Positions 42,743 to 51,741 of a DNA stretch of 56,396 bases are shown here, piece after piece. This DNA is from Candidatus Finniella inopinata (GTDB lineage: Bacteria; Pseudomonadota; Alphaproteobacteria; Paracaedibacterales; CAITNM01). Below the pieces are notes generated by a model that worked only from the letters and a program-made list of their open reading frames with translations, ran no database searches and had not been told where the DNA came from. The position numbers and the translations under genes are program-made. Where the stretch lies: positions 34,182 through 90,577 of the forward strand of contig CALPGA020000003.1 of the NCBI GenBank assembly GCA_943322985.2. Direction: 5' to 3'. Within the stretch, counting starts at the first letter, position 1. Every line of letters starts with the position of its first letter.

Positions 42743-43870
42743 TTACGCAAACAAAGGCATAATAACGTACGCTTCGTTGTTGGTGTTTGCGGGACGTATA
42801 ATAATTGGTGTGTCTGGAGAAGTTAAATGCATGTTCATTTCTTCATCTTTAATTAATCCAGCAACATCAAGCACGTAGCGAACGTTGAAACAAATTTGAA
42901 TTGGGTCGCTGCATGATGATTCTACATCAACTTCTTCTTGAGCAGCGCCTAGTTCTTGGCTGATTGCTGAAAGCTTTGCGTGCTGATTTTCTAAGTTAAT
43001 GCGTAGAATTTTGTCCCGGTCAGTGATAACGGTACTGACTCGGTCAGCAGCATCTGCTAGTGCGCGTGTGTTTACTTTTACGGTGCGTTCAATGTCTGCA
43101 GTCAATGTTTGTTGGTATTCTGGAAATTCTCCGTCAACAAGGCGTGTGCTAAAACTCATACGATTTTGACCGCCTTGTATGCTAAGTTCGAATCGACTAT
43201 CCGAAAGCCCTGCTTTTACTTGTTCAGGTGCTTCCTCCAATAGTTTTCTTATCTCAGTAATAGCTTTACGGCCAATAATCATTGAAGGCATGTCTGCTGA
43301 TCCTTCAGGCGCATTGATGCTTACGCAGGCTAAGCGATGCAAATCACTAGCAACAGCGCGTAGTTTCATGCCGTCTTCTTCAAAAAGATGAAAATGAATG
43401 CCATTTAGATGATAACGGGTTTCATCTGTCGACATAGCAAACCTTGTGTGGTCAATCATGTAGCGGAAATCGCTAGCACCGATGTCGAAATGATGAGTAA
43501 GTACAGAGCTAGTAATTTCAGGAAAATCTTCAGGTGCAAGTCCTGGAAGATTGAAATGAGAACGTCCAGCTTTAACACTTAATTGCTGTGTTTCTTGGTT
43601 AATTTCAATATCAATTGGAAGGTCTGGAAGTTTCTTAATAATGTCGTGAAGCAGATGCGCAGGAACGCATATGCGTCCTGCAATACGAACTTGCGCAGGG
43701 ACAGTCTCAACCAAAGCCATATCAAGATCTGTTGATGTTAATGTGAGACCTGCATGAGTTGCGCTAAGCAAAACATGACTTAAAACTGGAATCGTTGTAC
43801 GTTTTTCAACGATACTTTGTCCGTGTGACAACGCTTTTAAAAATGAGTTTTTTTGAACTGTGAGTTCCAT
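42743..43870 (-). CDS. dnaN: DNA polymerase III sliding clamp (beta subunit)
   Basis: 375 residues. Three clamp domains: N-terminal FLKALSHGQSIVEKRTTIPVL (quoted in part), TRFAMSTDETRYHLNGIHF in domain 2, and the C-terminal VRYVLDVAGLI with the closing YVIMPL element that binds partner peptides. It follows dnaA by 42 bases and ends in a strong terminator. Confidence 0.97.
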   Translation of the reverse strand: MELTVQKNSFLKALSHGQSIVEKRTTIPVLSHVLLSATHAGLTLTSTDLDMALVETVPAQVRIAGRICVPAHLLHDIIKKLPDLPIDIEINQETQQLSVKAGRSHFNLPGLAPEDFPEITSSVLTHHFDIGASDFRYMIDHTRFAMSTDETRYHLNGIHFHLFEEDGMKLRAVASDLHRLACVSINAPEGSADMPSMIIGRKAITEIRKLLEEAPEQVKAGLSDSRFELSIQGGQNRMSFSTRLVDGEFPEYQQTLTADIERTVKVNTRALADAADRVSTVITDRDKILRINLENQHAKLSAISQELGAAQEEVDVESSCSDPIQICFNVRYVLDVAGLIKDEEMNMHLTSPDTPIIIRPANTNNEAYVIMPLFA

Positions 43871-43912
43871 GATTGCTCCAAAAATTGGTCGAAGGTTATA
43901 TTTTGTAAATTT

Positions 43913-45346
43913 TTATGTTTGTAAGCTGCGTTTTAGAATTTCAACATCATTAGCAAAATCAAAATCATCTGCGCACAATTCTTGAATTTTTCTAACAGCA
44001 TGTAAAATTGTTGTATGGTCGCGTCCACCAAATTTACGTCCGATTTCAGGTAGTGATTTGCTGGTTAATTGTTTTGCTATGTACATCGCAATTTGACGAG
44101 GTCTGGCAATGTTTTGCATGCGACGATTTGAAACCATATCTGACATTTTAATGTTAAAGTATTCAGCAACTTTGCGCTGAATTTCTTCAACCGTTAGGCG
44201 TTGGTCATTAGAGCGAAGTAGATCACGCAAAACTTCTTGCGTTGTGTCTAAAGAAATTGACCTGCCTACAAGGCTTGCATGGGCTAAAATACGATTCAAA
44301 GCACCTTCTAATTCGCGAATGTTGGACGTTATTTTAAATGCTAAAAATTCCAAAACTTCTTTGGGCATTTTAACACCTAAGGCTGCAGACTTTGCTTGTA
44401 AAATTCCCAAACGTAATTCATACGTTGTAGGGTGAATATCAGCAACAAGTCCCCAACCTAAACGTGACTTAAGCCGTTCTTCCATATTTTCAAGGTCTGA
44501 TGGTGATTTATCAGCAGACACAATGACTTGATGATTTTTATCAACTAGAGCATTGAATGTGTGAAAAAATTCTTCTTGAGTAGTATCTTTACCGCTAATG
44601 AATTGCACATCGTCAATCATTAAGACATCAACCGCTCTAAATTGGTCTTTGAAAGAAACCATGTCTTTGTAGCGTAATGCACGTACAAACTGGTACATGA
44701 ATTTTTCAGCTGATAGATAAATAACTTTACGAGCAGGGTGACATTGACGAATCTTCCAAGCAATTGCATGCATAAGATGCGTTTTACCAAGCCCAACTCC
44801 GCCATACAAAAACAGTGGATTAAATTGTGGTGTGGAAGATTCTGCAACGCGTAACGCTGCTGCATAAGCTAATTCATTTGGTTTTCCAACCACGAAATTT
44901 TCAAAGGTGAAGCGATTGTCTAAAGGGGCTCCTGTGTATGTGCCAGCTTCTTCTTTTTCAAATGAATCAAAACTTTCTTGAGTCTTTACTTGAGCTGAAA
45001 TCGTGCTAGAGTTAGTGTTCGCAATGGTGAGAGGTGCTTCGTGAATAATAATTTTCACGCCTTGGATAACCATATTAATTTGTTTCCAAGATTTTTCCAT
45101 TGATTCTAAGTAATGATTTTCAACCCAGTCTTTTGCAAAGCTATTTGGAGATCCAAGCACAAGCATCATGCCATCGAGGCCCAATAGCTCAAGCGGTTCT
45201 ATCCAGCTTTTGCTATGGCTCACACCAATATCAGTCGCTACTAGCTCTTTGACCATGTTCCACTGGTCTTTCAGCATAGCAGTAGGGCTTAAGCGGTCTA
45301 CTGAAGCGACAACAGCTCCCTGATCGACCAACTGAGGTTGGGCCAT
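43913..45346 (-). CDS. dnaA: Chromosomal replication initiator DnaA
   Basis: 477 residues. Domain III has Walker A GGVGLGKTHLMHAIA and Walker B VLMIDDVQFISGKD; domain IV has the DNA-binding GRKFGGRDHTTILHAVRKI. Domain II is a short linker. It heads the dnaA-dnaN operon. The upstream gap contains a perfect DnaA box, compatible with autoregulation or a replication origin. Confidence 0.98.
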   Translation of the reverse strand: MAQPQLVDQGAVVASVDRLSPTAMLKDQWNMVKELVATDIGVSHSKSWIEPLELLGLDGMMLVLGSPNSFAKDWVENHYLESMEKSWKQINMVIQGVKIIIHEAPLTIANTNSSTISAQVKTQESFDSFEKEEAGTYTGAPLDNRFTFENFVVGKPNELAYAAALRVAESSTPQFNPLFLYGGVGLGKTHLMHAIAWKIRQCHPARKVIYLSAEKFMYQFVRALRYKDMVSFKDQFRAVDVLMIDDVQFISGKDTTQEEFFHTFNALVDKNHQVIVSADKSPSDLENMEERLKSRLGWGLVADIHPTTYELRLGILQAKSAALGVKMPKEVLEFLAFKITSNIRELEGALNRILAHASLVGRSISLDTTQEVLRDLLRSNDQRLTVEEIQRKVAEYFNIKMSDMVSNRRMQNIARPRQIAMYIAKQLTSKSLPEIGRKFGGRDHTTILHAVRKIQELCADDFDFANDVEILKRSLQT

Positions 45347-45433
45347 TTATTGTGTACCTATTAAAATGAAAACGAATAATGTAATCATTAAAATAGAAGA
45401 GCGAAACTAAAAATACAACCCCTAAATCAAAAT

Positions 45434-45442
45434 TTATCCACA
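45434..45442 (+). promoter_or_regulatory. DnaA box upstream of dnaA
   Basis: TTATCCACA is an exact match to the high-affinity DnaA box, about 90 bases upstream of the dnaA start. It could serve autoregulation or origin binding. Confidence 0.6.
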
Positions 45443-45576
45443 GGGGAAAGTGCTTAAAATTTTAGCAAAATCTACGTTTAGTGCTTTGATAGGCCTATAA
45501 GAAACCCACGGGAAAAATTCTAGTGAATATTCATTAATGATAGCAATTTGTTATTGAATAATAGGCTTGATTGCAC

Positions 45577-45601
45577 CACGGGGCTTGTATCTTGCCCCGT
45601 G
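45577..45601. terminator. GC-rich hairpin between the secreted protein gene and dnaA
   Basis: CACGGGGC and GCCCCGTG pair perfectly around a nine-base loop. It lies about 60 bases beyond the stop of the minus-strand secreted protein gene, as a terminator would, but no T-run follows on that strand; on the plus strand AAGTTTTAT follows. Function is therefore ambiguous. Confidence 0.4.
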
Positions 45602-45661
45602 AAGTTTTATGTCTTTCTGTCTGTTTCCTTAAAAGGAATTAAGCCACAGCAGCTATTGGTT

Positions 45662-46495
45662 TTAGTTTTTTCTTACGTCTTCTACTATCTTTTGCGTAAT
45701 GTGAGCCTGAGCTGAGGAGGTTGGGGCGCTTTTTGTAGTTGGTGCTGATGCAGTATGAGCTGTTCCTATGGCTTCGTGGGCGATTCCTGCAGCTGATTCC
45801 CACTGAAATGCTGCATCTTTGTTGTATATATCAATTGTGGTAGGTGATTCACCACCTAGTTTATCTTGGTGCCGCAGGCGGTATACTAATACCATTCCAT
45901 AAGAAAATGGATTATACGCAAAGGCTTGACCAGCAGCATTTTGTGGAAGCAGGTCACCTTCCAGTGCTTGCAAGTTTAAACCTGTTACTTCTTGAGGATA
46001 TGCTCGGGCAAATGCTTCGACATCCTCTTTACTGACGCGTGATACGTTGTTGTAGGGTGCATAGGCAGCTGCCATGGCTAAGTTTGATGCATCTAATGTT
46101 GGCTGAAAGCGCTCTGGCCTAGCCTTAACGCCAGTGGTGCTTGTGTCAAAAAATGCTGGAGTTGTATGAAGCGCTTGAAATTTTTTGATACGCCATAAAT
46201 TAATTTGCTGACGCTTGGCATAGGTCGCATCGCGGGCAGCTTCGTTATAATGTTGCGTAAATAACCTAGTCGTTGCTGTTTCGGCATCTTTTACAGAATT
46301 TCCAAGCACAGCATTTGCGTCTCTTTTTCCAGTAAGAGTGGCACGGTTTGGTTTTTTAGTTACGTCAATAGCCCCAATTTGGCCGGCTCTAGCATTGTTG
46401 GCCGCAATTCGTTCCTTGACGGTTGAAGAAAAAACTTGGGGCAAAACAGCTATACAAAGTGCTACGTGGTAAATTGATCTTAAAATTATATGCAT
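45662..46495 (-). CDS. Hypothetical secreted protein
   Basis: About 277 residues, not recognised. A signal peptide covers about residues 1-23 (cleavage near VFSS). The mature part is Ala-rich and mostly helical; residues about 90-110 are basic (YAKRQQINLWRIKKF), and the last 40 residues are rich in Ala/Ser/Thr/Pro. No Cys remains after the signal. The ATG at 46495 follows AGGAAT, which sits inside the right arm of a perfect 14-base inverted repeat; an ATG ten codons upstream would lie within that repeat and is less likely. Confidence 0.7.
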   Translation of the reverse strand: MHIILRSIYHVALCIAVLPQVFSSTVKERIAANNARAGQIGAIDVTKKPNRATLTGKRDANAVLGNSVKDAETATTRLFTQHYNEAARDATYAKRQQINLWRIKKFQALHTTPAFFDTSTTGVKARPERFQPTLDASNLAMAAAYAPYNNVSRVSKEDVEAFARAYPQEVTGLNLQALEGDLLPQNAAGQAFAYNPFSYGMVLVYRLRHQDKLGGESPTTIDIYNKDAAFQWESAAGIAHEAIGTAHTASAPTTKSAPTSSAQAHITQKIVEDVRKN

Positions 46496-46500
46496 ACGTA

Positions 46501-46537
46501 TTCCTAAAGTTAATATTGTATGCATTAACTTTAGGAA
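46501..46537 (-). promoter_or_regulatory. Perfect 14-base inverted repeat over the ribosome binding site
   Basis: TTCCTAAAGTTAAT and ATTAACTTTAGGAA flank a nine-base spacer. In minus-strand RNA the second arm contains the AGGA element used by the downstream secreted protein gene, so folding would hide it. No T-run follows. It may be a translational switch or a DNA operator; it also lies just after the methyltransferase stop. Confidence 0.6.
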
Positions 46538-46559
46538 AAAGTTTTTAATAATACAAGAT

Positions 46560-47390
46560 TCAATGCTTTAATTTGAAAACGTATTCGTTACAACCTAAGC
46601 CGCCAGCACATGTTTTAAGAAGCTGTAACTCAAAATTTTTTTCTTTGAAAAAAATAAATACTTCTTCAGGTTTTGCAACTTCAAAAGGGTATCCGCCAAC
46701 CCAGTCAATAACATCGTGGTAAGCCGACATGCCGCGATTATTTTTACCGTATGTTATCCATGTTTTAAAAGGATTTCCGGATTTGAGAAAATCTTTAATG
46801 AAGGTAATGATCCATTGTCTAAATAACGTGTAGTAGGTTAGAAGGGTTTTCATGAAGCATGATCCCTTATTGTATTTTTCCTTAATCCATTTCCAACGAT
46901 TAGAAGCTCCACCTTGATCATTATAAATTGAGATAAAAAGCTGTCCACCGCTAGCTACCATATTTGCGACATTTTCAAATGCGACGTACATATGGCCGGT
47001 ATGGTGTAATACTCCCCAAGAATATAAAATATCAACTTTTCCAAATTTCTTTAAAAACTCTTTATCAAGTGCAGAGCCCTGTTCAACAGTCCATCGGTTG
47101 TCAGTATTGGCATATTTTTCTTTAAGGTATTTTGTGCAATTGACTGAATCTTGATCATAATCAAATGAAAAAACTTTTGCGCCTAAGCGATAAGCTGCAA
47201 GACTAAACAATCCGCTGCCTGACCCAACATCAAGAAAAATTTTGCCTTCAAGGCTTTCTAGCCCTAATTTTTCTTGTAAGCTTTTTTCAGCTTCTTTTAT
47301 ACGATCATCGTTCAATGTAGTTAAAAAACGTGACCAATTTTTGCCAAAAGAAAATCTGTCTTTAGGGTCAAGCGATTGTGTACTTTGCAT
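46560..47390 (-). CDS. Class I SAM-dependent methyltransferase
   Basis: 276 residues. The SAM loop is FLDVGSGSGLFSLAAYRLG, followed by the acidic FSFDYDQDSV (motif I and post I), and DILYSWGVLHHTGHMY (motif IV region). The N-terminal and C-terminal parts are specific to this subgroup, and the substrate is unknown. Its ATG follows the ferredoxin stop by one base, so it belongs to the isc transcript, although it is not a usual isc gene. Confidence 0.88.
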   Translation of the reverse strand: MQSTQSLDPKDRFSFGKNWSRFLTTLNDDRIKEAEKSLQEKLGLESLEGKIFLDVGSGSGLFSLAAYRLGAKVFSFDYDQDSVNCTKYLKEKYANTDNRWTVEQGSALDKEFLKKFGKVDILYSWGVLHHTGHMYVAFENVANMVASGGQLFISIYNDQGGASNRWKWIKEKYNKGSCFMKTLLTYYTLFRQWIITFIKDFLKSGNPFKTWITYGKNNRGMSAYHDVIDWVGGYPFEVAKPEEVFIFFKEKNFELQLLKTCAGGLGCNEYVFKLKH

Positions 47391-47391
47391 T

Positions 47392-47721
47392 TTAAACCAT
47401 CATGTTGCGCGTTGCTGTTGGTAGCTTGAGGGTTAGGCCATCTAGCTCTTCGGTTATAATGATTTGGCAACCAAGGCGTGAAGTGTGGGTTAATCCAAAT
47501 GCTAGATCTAGCATGTCTTCTTCATCTTCAGTGGCTGTAGGTAAAACCTCAAACCAAGGTTCATCTACCACTACATGGCAAGTTGAACAAGCTAGTGAGC
47601 CTTCACATGCTCCTTCTAAGTCAATGCTATTGCGATGAGCAATTTCCAAAACAGAAAGACCAAGAGGAGCATCAACAGTTATTTTTTCACCGTCTTGCTT
47701 GATAAAATGAATGGATGGCAT
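47392..47721 (-). CDS. fdx: [2Fe-2S] ferredoxin of the ISC system (adrenodoxin type)
   Basis: 109 residues. Supplies electrons for Fe-S cluster assembly on IscU. Ligands are [14 protein letters not shown] and a distal Cys in [17 protein letters not shown] near the end is typical. It follows hscA by 11 bases. Confidence 0.96.
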   Translation of the reverse strand: MPSIHFIKQDGEKITVDAPLGLSVLEIAHRNSIDLEGACEGSLACSTCHVVVDEPWFEVLPTATEDEEDMLDLAFGLTHTSRLGCQIIITEELDGLTLKLPTATRNMMV

Positions 47722-47732
47722 AAGGTTCCTTA

Positions 47733-49358
47733 TTATATAGTTTGATGTTGAAATTTTTGCTTTATAGCATGTGCAATACGTTTTTCAGCAAATGGTTGCG
47801 CTAACAAAGCCAGGCTATCACATGCTTTTTGGATAGATAAACGATCTTGCGTTTCGAGCTTTTGTTTTACATCCCAAGCACAAACTTTTAAAGCATTTAT
47901 CTGGTCTTCGTCAAGAAGCTGATCATCTAAATTTAGGGCACTTTCAAGCTGGGTGATCAATTGTTCAGCTTTTATTTTTGCGGCAATAAGTAATCTGTTG
48001 TTTAGGTCTTCTTCTCCGTGTTCATAACCTTGCTTTAGCATGAGAGCGTAATCTTCAGCGTTTAATCCATAGGAAGGCTTCACTTCTACCTGTTGGATAA
48101 TGCCAGTTTCTTGCTCTTTAGCACTTACAGTCAGCAGGCCATCGGCATCTACGCTAAAGGTTAATCTAATACGTGCAGCCCCAGCTAACATAGGGGGGAT
48201 GCCTGTTAAGGTGAACTGTGCTAAAGAGCGACAATCTTTTACAAATTCTCTCTCTCCTTGGACCACATGAATGCTTATAGCTGTTTGCCCATTTTCGTAT
48301 GTTGTGAAATCTTGAGCCATGCGAATGGGAATAGGACTATTCCGAGGAATGATCACTTCAACAATGCCCCCCATGGTTTCAATGCCCAATGAAATGGGAA
48401 TAACATCCAGAAGTAAGGTGTCGGTGCCAAAAGTTAATTGATGAGCTTGCAGCGCTGCGCCATATGCAACGACACAATCTGGGTCAAGATTAGTAAGAGG
48501 TTCTTGTGAAAAGAATTCTTTAACCGATGCTCTGACACTATTTAGTTTTGTCGATCCGCCAACTAGAATAACGCCATCGATTTGTTGTTTTGTAATAGCA
48601 GCATCTTTAATAGCTTGGTTGCAAATAGTTAGTGTTTTTTTGATAAGCGGCTGACACAGATCGCTCAGTATTTTTTCGTTTAATCCATGGGTAAGAGTTT
48701 CTTTTGCCCTACGCGCTTTTAGGTGATCATCCCAACCAAAATGTTTTGTTATTATAGCGTCAATATCATCTCCACCTAATTGTGTATGACCACCAGTTGC
48801 AAGAACTTGAAATACACCTTTGCGCATGGATAAAATCGATACATCAAAAGTACCACCGCCTAGGTCATAAACGGCAAAAATCCCTTCTTTTCCTTCATCA
48901 AGACCATAAGCTAGTGCTGCTGCAGTTGGTTCATTAATTAAACGCATAACTTCAAGGCCAGCCAAAGATGCTGCATCTTTTGTAGCTTGACGCGCTGTAT
49001 CGTCAAAGTATGCGGGAACAGTAATCACAGCCTGTTGAACTTCGCAACCTAAAGCTTTTTCCGCACGGTTTTTTAAACGTTTTAAAATGTCTTGGGCGGC
49101 AGTTAAGGCAGTATGTTCGCCTGAAATTATGGATGTAGGTTCATGCATCATTCGTTTGGTAGAATGTAAATCACCTGTTGGAGTGCTAATCACCGATGGC
49201 ATAAATAACGGACCTAGGTCATCTACTAAAACTTGTGGCTTTCCATCTTTCCAAATGGCCACAACAGAATTGGTTGTGCCCAAATCAATACCAATGGCAC
49301 ATGATGTGATTTCTGGCTTTATGACGCCTGCGTTAGGTTCGCTAATTTGCAGTAGCAT
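47733..49358 (-). CDS. hscA: Fe-S assembly chaperone HscA, compact form
   Basis: Hsp70-type chaperone that releases clusters from Isc[37 protein letters not shown] and the substrate-domain [13 protein letters not shown] match HscA. It has 541 residues against about 616 in E. coli. Two stretches of the ATPase domain look deleted: one after about residue 60, between GDLHSTKRM and the [11 protein letters not shown] helix, and one after about residue 215, between GGDDIDAI and the LIKKTL helix. The frame is intact and adjacent motifs are conserved, so the gene is probably functional. It overlaps hscB by 17 bases. Confidence 0.93.
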   Translation of the reverse strand: MLLQISEPNAGVIKPEITSCAIGIDLGTTNSVVAIWKDGKPQVLVDDLGPLFMPSVISTPTGDLHSTKRMMHEPTSIISGEHTALTAAQDILKRLKNRAEKALGCEVQQAVITVPAYFDDTARQATKDAASLAGLEVMRLINEPTAAALAYGLDEGKEGIFAVYDLGGGTFDVSILSMRKGVFQVLATGGHTQLGGDDIDAIITKHFGWDDHLKARRAKETLTHGLNEKILSDLCQPLIKKTLTICNQAIKDAAITKQQIDGVILVGGSTKLNSVRASVKEFFSQEPLTNLDPDCVVAYGAALQAHQLTFGTDTLLLDVIPISLGIETMGGIVEVIIPRNSPIPIRMAQDFTTYENGQTAISIHVVQGEREFVKDCRSLAQFTLTGIPPMLAGAARIRLTFSVDADGLLTVSAKEQETGIIQQVEVKPSYGLNAEDYALMLKQGYEHGEEDLNNRLLIAAKIKAEQLITQLESALNLDDQLLDEDQINALKVCAWDVKQKLETQDRLSIQKACDSLALLAQPFAEKRIAHAIKQKFQHQTI

Positions 49359-49806
49359 CGATGCTTCCTAATAGTCGTGCTAAAAATTTAAGCCTGGCAT
49401 AAGCTGCCAGCGTTTTTGTTTCAGAATCTTCCTGCAGCGCTGATTCAAACTGAACAAGTGCATCTTGATAAAATGGTCTAAGGTCATGACCAGATTTTGC
49501 CATGTCTTGAAGTTCCATCATTTCCATTAGAAGAATTGAGTCATTCGTTGTTTCTTCATTTGGTAATTTCCAGTCCTTAGCTTTTATGGCGGTATCGGCA
49601 CATTTTAAGGGTGATCTTAGAATTTGATACGCTTCATTAGCGTATGCAGAAATTTGTTCAGCGCTTTTTTTCATGAATGCATCTTCGCCATTAAATTTAT
49701 CTGGATGCAGATCTTTCATCATTTCAACGTAACGTTCATCAAGGGTTGCTTGGTGAACATAAATGCTAATGGGCAGTCCAAAAAGTTCGAAGGGATTTTT
49801 ATACAT
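49342..49806 (-). CDS. hscB: J-domain co-chaperone HscB
   Basis: About 154 residues. The N-terminal J domain carries the HPD motif in MMKDLHPDKFNG; the C-terminal three-helix part binds IscU. It stimulates the HscA ATPase. The ATG at 49806 gives the family N-terminus YKNPFELFGLP and overlaps the iscA stop by eight bases; the frame is open further upstream into iscA. Confidence 0.93.
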   Translation of the reverse strand: MYKNPFELFGLPISIYVHQATLDERYVEMMKDLHPDKFNGEDAFMKKSAEQISAYANEAYQILRSPLKCADTAIKAKDWKLPNEETTNDSILLMEMMELQDMAKSGHDLRPFYQDALVQFESALQEDSETKTLAAYARLKFLARLLGSIDATAN

Positions 49807-50131
49807 GAAACGATTTTCCGCAACCACATCGGCCTTTTTCATTGGGGTTATTAAACACAAATCCTGATTGAAATTTATCGGTCACAAAGTCCATTTCTGT
49901 TCCTATCAAAAACATAATGGCCTTAGGATCAATGAGAATTGTAACGTCGTCAACCACAATACATTCATCTAATGCATGTTTATCATCAGCGTATTCAATA
50001 CTGTAAGCTAGACCATTGCACCCTTTAGTCTTTAAGCCTACACGAATGCCAACGCTAGGTTTCTCGCGTTTTTGCAAAAGAGCACGAACTTGTTCAAGTG
50101 CTGCCTCAGAGATGGTGATTGCTTGGCGCAT
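49799..50131 (-). CDS. iscA: Iron-sulfur cluster assembly protein IscA
   Basis: About 110 residues, A-type carrier. Three conserved Cys: TKGCNGLAYS and GRCGCGKSF. The start at 50131 (MRQAITISEAALEQV) is the family N-terminus and lies seven bases after iscU; the frame is open 18 codons further into iscU. Confidence 0.95.
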   Translation of the reverse strand: MRQAITISEAALEQVRALLQKREKPSVGIRVGLKTKGCNGLAYSIEYADDKHALDECIVVDDVTILIDPKAIMFLIGTEMDFVTDKFQSGFVFNNPNEKGRCGCGKSFHV

Positions 50132-50138
50132 AGACTTA

Positions 50139-50519
50139 TTATTTCTGTTTTGCTTTAAAATCTGCAATTGCTGCTTTAATTGCATCTTCAGCCAAAATTG
50201 AGCAATGAATTTTTACAGGAGGTAATGCCAGGTGGGAAGCAATTTGCGTATTTTTTATAGTCGATGCTTCATCAATTGATTTACCTTTGATCCATTCAGT
50301 GACAAGCGATGACGATGCAATGGCTGAACCGCATCCGAAGGTTTTAAACTTTGCATCAGAAATTGTGCCATCATCGTTTACAGCAATTTGAAGTTGCATT
50401 ACGTCTCCGCATGCAGGCGCGCCTACAAGACCTGTTCCAACATTTTTACTGGTTTTATCCATTGAACCTACGTTCTTAGGATTTTCAAAATGTTCAATAA
50501 CTTTTTCACTGTACGCCAT
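50139..50519 (-). CDS. iscU: Fe-S cluster scaffold protein IscU
   Basis: 126 residues. The three ligand Cys are in GAPACGDVMQLQI, FGCGSAIASSSL and IHCSILAEDAI. The HscA-binding loop LPPVK is intact. It is ten bases after iscS with a GGAG ribosome binding site. Confidence 0.98.
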   Translation of the reverse strand: MAYSEKVIEHFENPKNVGSMDKTSKNVGTGLVGAPACGDVMQLQIAVNDDGTISDAKFKTFGCGSAIASSSLVTEWIKGKSIDEASTIKNTQIASHLALPPVKIHCSILAEDAIKAAIADFKAKQK

Positions 50520-50529
50520 AATTTTCTCC

Positions 50530-51741
50530 TTAATGTGCTGCCCATTGGATGGATTTTATATCAATGCCTTCTTGTGCCATATCCCAAAGTGGGCTCATGG
50601 CGCGTAGTTTATTAACTGATGCGGTAATTGAATCAATTGCTTGATCAATTTCAGCTTCGGTTGTAAAGCGTCCAATACCAAGGCGAAGTGATGTATGCGC
50701 TAATTCTTCTTCAACTCCTAAAGCACGTAAAACATAAGATGGTTCTAGAGATGCAGAAGTACAAGCAGAGCCAGACGAAACCGCTAAATCTTTAATGCCC
50801 ATCATTAGACCTTCACCTTCAACGTGTGCAAAGCTGATATTTAAATTTCCAGGAATACGCTGCGTAGCGTCACCGTTTAAATATATTTGATCAAGGTTTT
50901 TCTGAAGCCCGTTGTATAAACGATTGAATAATTTTTTGATTCGTTCTTCTTCACTTTTCATTTCAGCTTTGGCAATAGCGCATGCTTCACCTAGCCCTAC
51001 ACACAAAGGGGTGGGCAGGGTGCCTGAGCGCATTCCACGTTCTTGACCGCCACCGGTAATCATAGCGTTCAAACGAACGCGTGGTTTCCGGCGTACAAAT
51101 AACGCACCAATTCCCTTGGGGCCATAAATTTTGTGTCCAGAAATGCTTAAAAGATCAATGTTCATAGCTTCAACATCAATAGGAATTTTGCCAGTTGCTT
51201 GTGCTGCATCGGTGTGAAAATAAACGCCATGTTCACGACAGATTTTTCCTATTTCAGCAATTGGCTGAATGACCCCAATTTCATTGTTTGCCATCATAAT
51301 CGAAACCAAAATAGTTTGATCTGTAATGGCGTTTTTTAATACATTCAGGTCTACTAATCCGTTTTGTTGCACGGGTAAATAGGTAACCTTAAAGCCTTTT
51401 TCTTCTAAATGACGGCAGCTATCAAGCACGCATTTATGCTCGGTAACACAGGTAATAATGTGATTTTTTTTATCTTTGTTAAAATCTGCAACGCCTTTTA
51501 TGGCCAAGTTATTTGATTCTGTAGCTCCACTTGTGAAAATAATTTCGCGTGGATCTGCATTGATTAAATTAGCGATTTGTTCTCGAGCATGTTCAACAGC
51601 AGCTTCAGCTTCCCATCCATAAGAATGATTGCGTGAATGCGGATTTCCAAAGTTTTGCGTAAAATATGGGAGCATCTTTGCAATAACGCGTTCATCACAT
51701 GGGGTGGTGGCCTGGTAATCCAGGTAAATTTGTTTAGTCAT
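50530..51741 (-). CDS. iscS: Cysteine desulfurase IscS
   Basis: About 403 residues, PLP enzyme that delivers sulfur to Isc[16 protein letters not shown] starts the protein, the PLP lysine is in [15 protein letters not shown], and the catalytic loop reads [17 protein letters not shown], the long IscS-type loop. The ATG at 51741 overlaps the previous gene's stop by eight bases; the frame is open 44 codons further upstream, but that part lies within the upstream gene. Confidence 0.97.
   Translation of the reverse strand: MTKQIYLDYQATTPCDERVIAKMLPYFTQNFGNPHSRNHSYGWEAEAAVEHAREQIANLINADPREIIFTSGATESNNLAIKGVADFNKDKKNHIITCVTEHKCVLDSCRHLEEKGFKVTYLPVQQNGLVDLNVLKNAITDQTILVSIMMANNEIGVIQPIAEIGKICREHGVYFHTDAAQATGKIPIDVEAMNIDLLSISGHKIYGPKGIGALFVRRKPRVRLNAMITGGGQERGMRSGTLPTPLCVGLGEACAIAKAEMKSEEERIKKLFNRLYNGLQKNLDQIYLNGDATQRIPGNLNISFAHVEGEGLMMGIKDLAVSSGSACTSASLEPSYVLRALGVEEELAHTSLRLGIGRFTTEAEIDQAIDSITASVNKLRAMSPLWDMAQEGIDIKSIQWAAH

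Larger units (their letters stand above)
45347..45661. other. Intergenic region upstream of dnaA: promoter, possible origin elements
   Basis: 315 bases without a gene. It contains one perfect DnaA box, very AT-rich stretches (about 45505-45570) and a GC-rich hairpin (45577-45601). These fit a dnaA promoter with autoregulation, or part of an origin. I find only one perfect box, and alphaproteobacterial origins are not always next to dnaA, so origin function is uncertain. Confidence 0.4.
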
